From contig NZ_CP033087.1 in NCBI RefSeq assembly GCF_003691365.1, positions 634,501-698,500 on the forward strand: 64,000 bases of DNA, written 5' to 3'. The notes under the pieces were generated by a model. The model was not told where the DNA came from. It searched no databases and saw nothing but the letters and a program-made list of their open reading frames with translations. The stretch comes from Commensalibacter melissae. GTDB lineage: Bacteria; Pseudomonadota; Alphaproteobacteria; Acetobacterales; Acetobacteraceae. The position numbers and the translations under genes are program-made. Below are positions 19,095 to 28,400 of this stretch, one piece after another (within the stretch, counting starts at the first letter, position 1; every line of letters starts with the position of its first letter).

Positions 19095-19136
19095 AATATA
19101 ATTATAACTTAATATAAAGGCTAATAAATATTCATT

Positions 19137-19781
19137 ATGGATAAAAATATAATTATAGCAATCGATGGACCTTCAGGAGTGGGAAAGGGAACATTGGCCA
19201 AGTCAGTAGCTGATTATTTTTATTTACCTTATCTTGATACGGGATTGCTTTATCGGGCAGTTGGTAGAAAAATGCTGGATGCAGGTGAAAAACCAGATTC
19301 CAAATCTGTCCTGGCTTTTGCTGAAAATCTTCAAGAAAAAGATTGGTTAAGAAATGATCTGCGTATACCTGAAGTGGATAAAGCGGCCAGCCAGGTTGCT
19401 GCCAATCCAAAAATCAGAGCCGCTTTATTAAATGTTCAACGCAATTTCGCCATGTTAAGAGGCGGGGTTATGGATGGTCGGGATATTGGAACGGTCATTT
19501 TTCCTTCCGCTGATTTTAAATTTTATCTTACGGCCTCACCAAGGATACGGGCAGAAAGACGCTGGTTGCAATTTGCGAATTCTTCAAAAGCGGAAAATAA
19601 AGAACAGCAGATTAACAAAATAGAGATGGATTTGAAAACCAGGGATGAAATGGATTCGTCTCGAGAAGTAGCTCCGTTAAAACCTGCAGAGGATGCTATT
19701 GTAATTGATACAGATCATTTGACAGCTCTGGAGGTTCTAGAAAAAGTGGTTAATAAAGTAAAAAGACATAATAATTGTTAA
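19137..19781 (+). CDS. cmk: (d)CMP kinase
   Basis: A 214-residue kinase phosphorylating CMP and dCMP. The P-loop is IDGPSGVGKGTLA, followed by the LDTGLLYRAVGRKML CMP-binding region. MDGRDIGTVIFPSADFKFYLTASPRIRAERR holds the NMP-binding and lid residues, and RDEMDSSREVAPLKPAEDA is typical of CMP kinases. It starts 43 bp after aroA. rpsA follows after a 244-bp leader that has its own promoter. Confidence 0.96.
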   Translation: MDKNIIIAIDGPSGVGKGTLAKSVADYFYLPYLDTGLLYRAVGRKMLDAGEKPDSKSVLAFAENLQEKDWLRNDLRIPEVDKAASQVAANPKIRAALLNVQRNFAMLRGGVMDGRDIGTVIFPSADFKFYLTASPRIRAERRWLQFANSSKAENKEQQINKIEMDLKTRDEMDSSREVAPLKPAEDAIVIDTDHLTALEVLEKVVNKVKRHNNC

Positions 19782-19817
19782 AAAGATAAGAAATTTAAAT
19801 TTATCTTTAATAAAATA

Positions 19818-19846
19818 TTGAAAAAAAAGTAACTTCCTTATATGCT
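19818..19846 (+). promoter_or_regulatory. Predicted sigma-70 promoter for rpsA
   Basis: TTGAAA at 19818-19823 and TATGCT at 19841-19846 are separated by 17 bp, a good housekeeping-promoter fit. Transcription would start near 19853, giving a leader of about 170 nt before the rpsA ATG at 20026. Confidence 0.55.
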
Positions 19847-19850
19847 CCCC

Positions 19851-19950
19851 TCTATTCTTAAAGAATAGAATAAATTATTTTTTCGTTGAAATTGTTTCAT
19901 GAATTCAATCGTGAAAAAGTCGTATTTTTATAAATAGATTCATTCTATTT
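19851..19950 (+). promoter_or_regulatory. Palindromic rpsA leader elements
   Basis: TCTATTCTT-A-AAGAATAGA forms a 19-bp palindrome at 19851-19869, exactly at the expected transcription start. A second small hairpin, AAATAGA-TTCAT-TCTATTT, spans 19932-19950 and reuses the TCTATT sequence. In other bacteria the S1 leader is folded and is the target of autoregulation; whether that is so here is inference. Confidence 0.4.
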
Positions 19951-20025
19951 TGGAAACGCGCAAATTAAAGTCTGTATATAAAAGGCAATATTTGTCTTTA
20001 AATGTGACTGGGATTACAGAAACTC

Positions 20026-21753
20026 ATGGCTGCAGCCACCACACAAACCCCTAATGATCATTTTGGTGGGGAAGATTTTGCTACGCTTTTAGATGAAACC
20101 CTTGGACAAGATATTGGGTTCGAAGGCTCCGTTGTTGTAGGTAAAATTGTTCGTTTAACGGATGATTATGCAATCGTTGATGTCGGTTTAAAAAGTGAAG
20201 GACGTGTTCCTTTAAAAGAATTTGCACCTGCGGGTGTAAAGGCAGAAGTTAAACCAGGCGATATGGTTGAACTTTATGTGGAACGTTACGAAGATCGTGA
20301 CGGTTCAATTCTGCTTTCACGTGAAAAGGCACGTCGTGAAGAGGCATGGTCTGCTCTTGAAAAAGCATTTGAAAATAACCAACGCATAAACGGAACCATT
20401 TTCGGTCGTGTCAAAGGTGGATTTACTGTTGATTTAGGTGGGGCAATGGCTTTCTTACCTGGATCACAAGTTGATATTCGCCCTATCCGTGATATCAACC
20501 CCATGATTGGTGTGGCACAGCCTTTCCAAATTTTGAAAATGGATCGTGCCCGTGGGAATATTGTTGTTTCTCGTCGTGCGGTATTGGAGGAAACACGTGC
20601 TGAACAACGCAGCGAGTTGATACAAGGATTAAAAGAGGGCATGATTCTGGATGGTGTTGTAAAGAACATCACGGATTATGGCGCCTTTGTTGATTTGGGT
20701 GGTGTTGACGGATTATTGCATGTCACGGATATAGCCTGGAAACGTGTCAATCATCCAGCTGAAGCTTTACAGATTGGTCAGCCGGTACGTGTTCAGGTTA
20801 TTCGTTTCAATCCTGAAACTCATCGTATTTCTTTGGGTATGAAACAGCTTGAAGCTGATCCATGGGAAAATGTCACAACAAAATATCCTGTTGGCTCACG
20901 ATTTACTGGTCGCGTTACAAATATCACGGATTATGGTGCTTTTGTTGAATTGGAACCTGGAGTCGAGGGGCTTGTTCATATTTCCGAAATGTCTTGGACA
21001 AAGAAAAATGTTCATCCCGGCAAAATTGTATCAACATCTCAGGAAGTTGATATTGTTGTATTGGATGTTGATAGTTCAAAACGTCGTATTTCATTAGGTT
21101 TGAAACAGGTTCAACCAAATCCTTGGCAACAGTTTGCTGATACACATCAGGTTGGTTCTGAAATTGAAGGTGAAATCCGCAATATCACCGAATTCGGCCT
21201 GTTTATCGGTCTATCAGCCGATATTGATGGTATGGTTCATATGTCTGATCTTTCATGGGATGAACCTGGTGAAGTTGCTATTACTCACTTTAAAAAAGGT
21301 GACGTTGTTAAAGCAAAAGTACTTGATGTGGATGTTGAAAAAGAACGTATTTCATTGGGTATCAAACAGTTAAGTGAAGATTCTGTTGCAGATGCACTTG
21401 CAAAAGTCAACAAGGGCAGTATTGTTACATGTACCATTACCGGTATTCAACAAAATGGTATTGATGTAAGTGTTAATGACATTTTAAGTGGATTCATACG
21501 ACGTACCGAACTTTCTCGTGACAAGGCGGAACAACGTCCGGAACGTTTTAACGTCGGTGACCGTGTAGATGCTAAGGTTGTTTCAATTGATAAAAATGCA
21601 CGTCGTTTAACCTTAACGATTAAAGGACGTGAAGTTGAAGAGGATAAACAGGCTATTTCTGATTATGGGTCTTCAGATAGTGGCGCCTCCTTGGGAGATA
21701 TTCTTGGAGCAGCTTTCCGACGCCGGAATGAAAATGAACCGGATGTAGAATAA
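20026..21753 (+). CDS. rpsA: 30S ribosomal protein S1
   Basis: A 575-residue mRNA-binding ribosomal protein with about six S1 domains. Recurrent GxVxxITDYGAFVDL / ...HVSDxxW-like motifs appear (GVVKNITDYGAFVDLGGVDG, GRVTNITDYGAFVELEPG, GEIRNITEFGLFIGLS), each closing with a RISLGxKQ strand. Lengths of 550-575 are normal in Proteobacteria. Codon use and base composition are less AT-biased than in the accessory genes nearby, as expected for a highly expressed gene. A terminator follows the stop. Confidence 0.98.
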   Translation: MAAATTQTPNDHFGGEDFATLLDETLGQDIGFEGSVVVGKIVRLTDDYAIVDVGLKSEGRVPLKEFAPAGVKAEVKPGDMVELYVERYEDRDGSILLSREKARREEAWSALEKAFENNQRINGTIFGRVKGGFTVDLGGAMAFLPGSQVDIRPIRDINPMIGVAQPFQILKMDRARGNIVVSRRAVLEETRAEQRSELIQGLKEGMILDGVVKNITDYGAFVDLGGVDGLLHVTDIAWKRVNHPAEALQIGQPVRVQVIRFNPETHRISLGMKQLEADPWENVTTKYPVGSRFTGRVTNITDYGAFVELEPGVEGLVHISEMSWTKKNVHPGKIVSTSQEVDIVVLDVDSSKRRISLGLKQVQPNPWQQFADTHQVGSEIEGEIRNITEFGLFIGLSADIDGMVHMSDLSWDEPGEVAITHFKKGDVVKAKVLDVDVEKERISLGIKQLSEDSVADALAKVNKGSIVTCTITGIQQNGIDVSVNDILSGFIRRTELSRDKAEQRPERFNVGDRVDAKVVSIDKNARRLTLTIKGREVEEDKQAISDYGSSDSGASLGDILGAAFRRRNENEPDVE

Positions 21754-21775
21754 GTTTTTATTATTTTTAATTTTT

Positions 21776-21809
21776 AAAAAACAGGCTTTGTAAAAAGTCT
21801 GTTTTTTTA
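21776..21809 (+). terminator. Rho-independent terminator after rpsA
   Basis: AAAAAACAGGCTTT is followed by a GTAA loop and AAAGTCTGTTTTTTT. The stem has 9 or more pairs, including one G-U, and ends in a long T-run. It lies 22 bp after the rpsA stop. Confidence 0.85.
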
Positions 21810-21995
21810 TTGATACAATTTATTCTTTTAATGAAAACTGTTAAAAGATAATTTTTATAATTTTAAAAAATTATAATTCAAATTGGTTGTGATTACGCAA
21901 TCTTTTGTAGTATATCGTATATAAATTATATTTTTTACTAAAATCATAGATTTTGTTACTTTTTCTAATTAATTAAGAATTATTAAGTATTTATC

Positions 21996-24900
21996 ATGGC
22001 AGTCATTTACAATACAAATTATACGCATAACTCTAATTCTTACCTAACTCTAGCTGTTTTTTGGGCAGCAAAAAAACTATGGGGGGATGATAATGTTGTT
22101 GTAGTTGATAATATGGATATCTTGTCAGTTGCAGCAAGTGGAGAACATGAAGTTATTATTTGTATTGATGGACAGCGAACTGATTATGAATTGATGAAAA
22201 GGCTTAGACCGTGTTTTAAAACCATGATTTTCTGGGCTTTTGAAGATCCTTTCATGTTGGATTTCAATGTTCAGGTAACGACTATTTTTGATTATGTGTT
22301 TACAAACGACCCTATTTGCGTGAAGGCCTATCAAACAGAAGCATTTTATTTACCTTTGGCTGCAAGTGATCAAATTCATTATCGTAAAGTGAAAGAAACT
22401 GATGCGCTGGATTATGATATATGTTTTGCGGGGACAATGTGGCCAAACCGTGTTGATATTTTACGTCGTGTTATAATTGCCTTTCCCCAGGCACGGTATA
22501 AATTGATTTGCCCTGGGAATGAATATTTGCCACCTTTGCCAGCTGATTTGAGTGAAAGGGTTATACATAGACCTGTAAGTATTGAAGCGTTTACTGATTT
22601 TGCCAATGCAAGTAAAGTTACCTTAACAATGTTTCGCAATTATGCCAGTCATGGAGATATAGGGCAGGCAACTGCACCTGGTCCACGTCTATATGAATTG
22701 GGTTTGGCTGGTGCAGCACAGATTGTGGAATTGCCAGCAGGTATGAATGAGAAATATTTAAAAGAGATTAATGGCGTTGCTATTGCTCATAATACTGAAG
22801 AAATCATTAAACAGATCGCAGAGGTGATTGAAAAAAAGAATATCAGAAAGAAAATGGCGATTTCCTCCCAGCAATCTGTAATGAAATCACATTTGTATCA
22901 AAATCGTTTGAAAATTATTGAAGATGTGACTCAGGCGGATTTTTCTTTAAAGAAAAAAGAGAAAAAAATTATTGTTGAATCTCAGTTTAAAAAAAAATTG
23001 AAGGTCTTATTTGTCACGCATTCCACTATTCGTGAACAAGTATGGGGTGGCATTGAAGTATATCAGCAGATTATTTCTTTTGGACTAGTAAAAGATGTGG
23101 AATTTTATTATTGGCTTCGTAGAAGAGGTGCATGTACGCTAACAGATTCCAATGGTCAAGAATTGGAACGGTTTGACATGCCAGATGTGGGCTGGTTGGA
23201 TTCCATGAATGATGCCGGGGAAGAAACTGCCTTTTCGAATATAATTAATCAATATGGATTTGATGTGGTCCACATTCAGCATTTAGGCCATCACACTCTT
23301 TCCTTACCGATTATAGCCAAGGCTTGCGGTGTTGGAACGGTTTTTTCTTTTCATGATTTTCTGGCGGTTTGTTCTCATTATAATCTTTTGAATTACGAAC
23401 AACGTTACTGTCGTATTGAAGAAAATAAAGATGTTGGAACTTGTGATGTTTGTCTTAAAATTTCTGAAAAGCTGGATTTTGGTGTGCAACAGACACGACG
23501 TGCATTTGTTGGAAAGGTCATGAAATCCATTGATGCGTTTTTATATGGAACACAACATTCGTTTGATGTGGCAAAATATATTTATCCTGTTGTGGAAAGT
23601 AAAAAAAATTATATTCTTGGTATCCCTTCGCCAGACACAACAATACCTTTGATAAAAAAAGAGTTCAAGCCCTTGGAAGGCAGAAAACTGAAAGTTGCGA
23701 CTGTTGGTAATTTTATCCGTTCAAAGGGTGCAGATACGATTTTATCCATATTACAGACTGCCAATCCAAATTTGTATGAATTTCATATTTTTGGATATAT
23801 GCAGCCTGACTATGAATCTGTCCTAAAAGATTTGAAACTTGATAATATTATATTGCATGGTTCATATGGATTGGGTGAAGTTTCGGCATTGCAAGTAGCA
23901 GATGTAGCCCTGATATTGTCAATATGGCCCGAAACTTATTGTATATCGCTTTCTGAAGTTTGGCAGAATGGGCTAATTCCCATTGTGACAGATGTTGGTG
24001 CGTTAAAAGATCGTGTGCAGGATGGAATTAATGGATTTACGGTTCCCATCGGGGATGTGAATCTGGTTATTGATCGATTGGAACTGATACGTTCGGATGA
24101 AATATTGCGTCAGAAGCTTATCAATAACATTTCACCTGATTTATGGGTCAATTCAAAAGATTATGCTGAAAAATTATTGCAAGTTTACGATGAAGTCGTT
24201 CCTATAAATATGTTGGGTAACAGCGGGTTGCGATGGGATATAGGGCGGCTTCATTATATTCCACATGCATCTTGGAAAGAGCAGGCACCACCTCGTCATA
24301 TTTTTGATGCGCCCACAAGTAGCAGTCTTTATATCGAGCTTCCACAGGAAATTGAAGATTGGGCAGTTGTACAGGGAGCACATTTTTATATTGATGATAT
24401 CTGTTATCATATTCTTAATGTCGATGATGACAGCAAATTTAAAGAGGCAGATGAATTCCATATTCGTGGATGGTTTATTTATCCTGATATGTCCAATGCG
24501 GGAAATTTGTATACGGTTTTGATTCATCAGGATAGTGATTTGACAATTTTCTTAAAATGCGATCGAGAAAGTCGGGAGGATGTGGCATCTAATTTTGTTA
24601 ATGCTCCTGTACGAAATGGATTTTCGTGTAAATCAGCATTGAGAGGAAAATGGTGTGAGGGCCGTTTCAGAATTGGCTTGATTAATGTTGTCAATGGAAT
24701 AGCGGCATTTCAACTAGCTGGTTACGAAATAAAGGTTAACGCCGGAAAAGTTGTTAAAATCTATAATGAATTTCATGATAATCAGGTTATATTAGATGAT
24801 TTTCTGCGTATTACTGAAAAAGATGGTATTATGCGTGGAATAAAATTAAATGATATTTCTGAAAATAGATTGTTTCATAAAAATTTAGGTAAACTAGAAT

Positions 24901-25349
24901 ATTATATTCAAAATTTATCTACGGATGTTAATCCGGAAAATGAAAAAGCAGGGAATTTGCTTAAAATTTCTGGATGGGCCTTTGATCGCACAACAAGTAA
25001 GGCAGGGCAGATATATCTTGCCTTTGTTAATGAATCTTTTAAAAACTGTTTTTTTGTTGCCACATCAAGATTTATTCGTCATGAAACAATTTCAGTTTTT
25101 CAAAATGTTCCATTAAACAATGGCTTTTACATACAATTGGATTTACAGAAAGGATATTCTCTAAAATTAGAAGGAAAATTTCAAATTTTTCTGATTAATC
25201 TCATTCATAATGAATTTTTGGTTGTTCCAGTGAATATTTCTGTGAATTTTAAAAATAACCAGGTCAGTAATATTATGGATGATATAATAAATGAAGATAC
25301 AATTGATCAATATACGGATTTTTTGAAAAGAAAATTATTTAGGGAGTGA
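21996..25349 (+). CDS. Multidomain glycosyltransferase (CgeB-like + GT4) with duplicated C-terminal domain
   Basis: An 1117-residue protein without signal peptide. Residues about 1-305 resemble CgeB-type glycosyltransferases (DUF3880-like start, FWAFEDPFMLDF, CFAGTMWPNRVDIL, then APGPRLYELGLAGAAQ). Residues about 330-735 are a GT4-type transferase: KVLFVTHSTIREQVWGGIEVY, HIQHLGHHTL, FSFHDFLAVCSHYNLL with a downstream cysteine pair, KVATVGNFIRSKGAD and SEVWQNGLIPIVTDVG. Residues about 795-916 and 968-1085 look like two copies of one beta-rich domain of unknown function. It probably transfers sugars onto a surface glycan or glycoprotein. The acceptor is not visible. It heads a run of three same-strand glycosyltransferase genes. 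Confidence 0.8.
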   Translation: MAVIYNTNYTHNSNSYLTLAVFWAAKKLWGDDNVVVVDNMDILSVAASGEHEVIICIDGQRTDYELMKRLRPCFKTMIFWAFEDPFMLDFNVQVTTIFDYVFTNDPICVKAYQTEAFYLPLAASDQIHYRKVKETDALDYDICFAGTMWPNRVDILRRVIIAFPQARYKLICPGNEYLPPLPADLSERVIHRPVSIEAFTDFANASKVTLTMFRNYASHGDIGQATAPGPRLYELGLAGAAQIVELPAGMNEKYLKEINGVAIAHNTEEIIKQIAEVIEKKNIRKKMAISSQQSVMKSHLYQNRLKIIEDVTQADFSLKKKEKKIIVESQFKKKLKVLFVTHSTIREQVWGGIEVYQQIISFGLVKDVEFYYWLRRRGACTLTDSNGQELERFDMPDVGWLDSMNDAGEETAFSNIINQYGFDVVHIQHLGHHTLSLPIIAKACGVGTVFSFHDFLAVCSHYNLLNYEQRYCRIEENKDVGTCDVCLKISEKLDFGVQQTRRAFVGKVMKSIDAFLYGTQHSFDVAKYIYPVVESKKNYILGIPSPDTTIPLIKKEFKPLEGRKLKVATVGNFIRSKGADTILSILQTANPNLYEFHIFGYMQPDYESVLKDLKLDNIILHGSYGLGEVSALQVADVALILSIWPETYCISLSEVWQNGLIPIVTDVGALKDRVQDGINGFTVPIGDVNLVIDRLELIRSDEILRQKLINNISPDLWVNSKDYAEKLLQVYDEVVPINMLGNSGLRWDIGRLHYIPHASWKEQAPPRHIFDAPTSSSLYIELPQEIEDWAVVQGAHFYIDDICYHILNVDDDSKFKEADEFHIRGWFIYPDMSNAGNLYTVLIHQDSDLTIFLKCDRESREDVASNFVNAPVRNGFSCKSALRGKWCEGRFRIGLINVVNGIAAFQLAGYEIKVNAGKVVKIYNEFHDNQVILDDFLRITEKDGIMRGIKLNDISENRLFHKNLGKLEYYIQNLSTDVNPENEKAGNLLKISGWAFDRTTSKAGQIYLAFVNESFKNCFFVATSRFIRHETISVFQNVPLNNGFYIQLDLQKGYSLKLEGKFQIFLINLIHNEFLVVPVNISVNFKNNQVSNIMDDIINEDTIDQYTDFLKRKLFRE

Positions 25350-25444
25350 TTTTAATTAATAAAAATAATTTCAAATAAATTTTAACTAGCGATAAGTATA
25401 ATTATTTAAGTAGCTATTTTAATTAAAATATAAGGTGGTAAATT

Positions 25445-28400
25445 GTGTATGATAGTGAAGAAAAACAACCCAAATGGATGGTTTTCGACTTAGAATGGTA
25501 TCGTAATCGGTATAAAAGTTTTTCGTTACTGATACAGGATATATATCAAGGCGATGTTTTTGCTTATCATTCAACTAATGGGTATAAGGTTGGAAATTCG
25601 CCCAATCCGTATTTTGATGAAAAATGGTATTTGACAAAATATTATGATGTAAAGGAGCTTATAAAAAAAGGGAAATACACTTCTGGATTTGATCATTACT
25701 GTAAAATTGGCTTTAAAGATCATTCACCACATTGGTTATTTTCAGAAACATTTTATAAAAAGCATAATCCAGAAATAAATGACCTGATTGGCGAGGGAAA
25801 ACCTTATATTAATGGTTATGATCATTATTTACGGGTTGGAGATAAATCCTGTCTTAAAGGAAGTTTTTTTTTCAATCCCTGTTTGTATTTATCCCAAAAA
25901 GAGAATTTAGACGAAATCACAGAATATGGTCCATATCAATATGTTTTAACAAATGATACGGATGATTTCGATAAATTCAGACTTTCATGGTTTTTTGATC
26001 CAAAATGGTATGGAAATACATATTCAAAGGAAACATTAAAAACCACCAATTATCAATACTTGAATCTTCTCCATCATTATCTATCCAATCCAACACCAAC
26101 ATTATTCTCACCTTTGGAACAATTTTCCGAAAAATTTTATCTTGAAAATCATAAGGATTTATCTCCTTCGATTTTGATGGATGGTCATGGACTTTTTCGA
26201 AATGGTTATGAACATTTTATTGTATGTGGATGCAAGGAAAAACGAAAACCATTGAAGGATTTTGATTATAATCAATTTTCTGATGAGATATTTGAAAAAA
26301 TTGCAAAAGACAATCTATATCTGAATATATTTGAATATTGGGTGGCTCAACAGGATTTGCATCTTTTAAATAAATTCATGGAAATCCAAAAAAAATATTC
26401 AAACGATAAAGACAAAATCGAAAATAGTTTTAATATACAAAAATCAGTAAAGAATCAAGAGACCGTTGAATCTGGGGATGTTTCAGACGCCATATCTACG
26501 CGAAAAAATGAAAAAGGGTTTCCAGTTATCGAGGATAACATTTCTAATATTGAAAAGGAAATAGCCTCTTCAGATTATATGCCAATATGGCAGGCTTTTG
26601 ATGAAAAATGGTATGTTCACAAATATGATCATGTAACTTCAAAAATGAAGGCACTGGAAGTTGATAGTGTTGAAGAATATTATAAAACATTTGGTTGTTT
26701 TGAAGGTCATTCCCCCAATCCTTATTTTGATGAGGAATGGTATTTACAGAAATATCCTGATGTAAAACTAATGGTTGATTGCCATCAATTTAGCAGTGGT
26801 TTTCAGCATTATTGCAAGGAGGGATATCATACCCATGATCCACATTGGTTATTTTCTGAAAAATATTACAAAAAAGTAAATCCACATTTGACAAATGAGA
26901 ATTTGGAAAGGAATGGATTTGTTAATGGATATGACCATTTTCTGAAAGTCGGAGATATTGAAGGAAATAGTGGCAGTCTTTTTTTTAACAGTAATTTTTT
27001 CATTGGAAAATATCAACAGGCCATTAAGGAAGGGTTATCGCCTTATCAACATTATCTAAAATATTTGGATGAAATTGATAGTAAAATACAGGTATCCTGG
27101 TATTTTGATCCAGAATGGTATGCGCAGAATTATCCAGAAATAACAAAGGCAATTTCAGAAGGAATATTCAACAATTATATTCATCATTATCTAGTAAACA
27201 ATCAAGCTTTCAATTTCAATCCAAATGCCTGGTTTGATGAATCCTTTTATGATCAAAAATATAAAAGCCAGCTTGAAAATGTTCAAGCGTTCAAAAAATA
27301 TAGAAATGGATATGCTCATTTTATTTACGAGGGAATACAGCTTTTTTGGGATCCCTGTGAAGAAATAAATTTACAGCAATATGCTGCGGATAAAGCTGTT
27401 AAACAGGATATTCAAAAGGGACTTTATCCAAATGCCTATATTCGATTGCTAGCTAGCGGAACAAATTATGGGGGACAGAATAAAGATTTACCTGTTTCGT
27501 CACAATCTGATGGTTTGCCAATTCAAAAAAATATAGAAAATGACAAGGATGCAGTTGATCAAGCATTATGGGCTAAATTTGATGGGGAATGGTATATAAA
27601 AACCTATCCTGACCTAAATGAAAGAATGAAAAATTGTGGTTTAGATGATGTGGAAATTTATTATAATCAGGTAGGTTCAATTTTAGGACATTCTCCCAAT
27701 CCCTACTTTGATGAGGAATGGTATTTACAACGATATCCTGAATTAAGAAAAAATATTGATCGTGGAGCGTTTAAATCAGGTTTTGAGCATTATTGTAATC
27801 AGGGTTATTTGACACATGATCCTCACTGGCTTTTTTCAACACATTATTATTTAAAAAATAACGCTGATTTTATTCATGAAGTTATTAATGATTCCCAATA
27901 TATTAATGCCTATGATCATTATCTGAAAAAAGGGGATGGATTACGTCGTACAGGATCCTTGTTATTTGATCCTTCAATCTATCAACAGGCATGTTATGAA
28001 CGTGAAGATGTAAAGCACAGTCAAAACCCTTATAGAAATTTTCTTTATTATCTTAGTGATGTTGAAAAAAATACAAATGTCTCTCTTTATTTTGACACAT
28101 CATGGTATTTAGAAAAATATCCTGATGTAAAACAAAAAATTGCTGATGGTGAATATCTTTGTGCTTTACATCATTATTGTTTGAATGAAACACCAAAACT
28201 ATTTAATCCATCTCCATGGTTTGAAGAAGAATTTTACCTAGATCATTATAAGGATATAAATCAAGCCATTGAATCAACAGCAAGTTTTAGAAACGGCTAT
28301 GATCATTTCATACATTATGGTGCGTTAGAACTTCGTTCTCCAAGGATCGATATTAGTCTGCATGAATATTATCTATCAGGGGATATTCGTGATAAGGTTG

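Noticed and set aside
20286-20672. 128-codon minus-strand frame inside rpsA
   Set aside because: It lies entirely opposite a highly conserved S1 gene, and its Arg/Ser-rich product looks like an antisense shadow.
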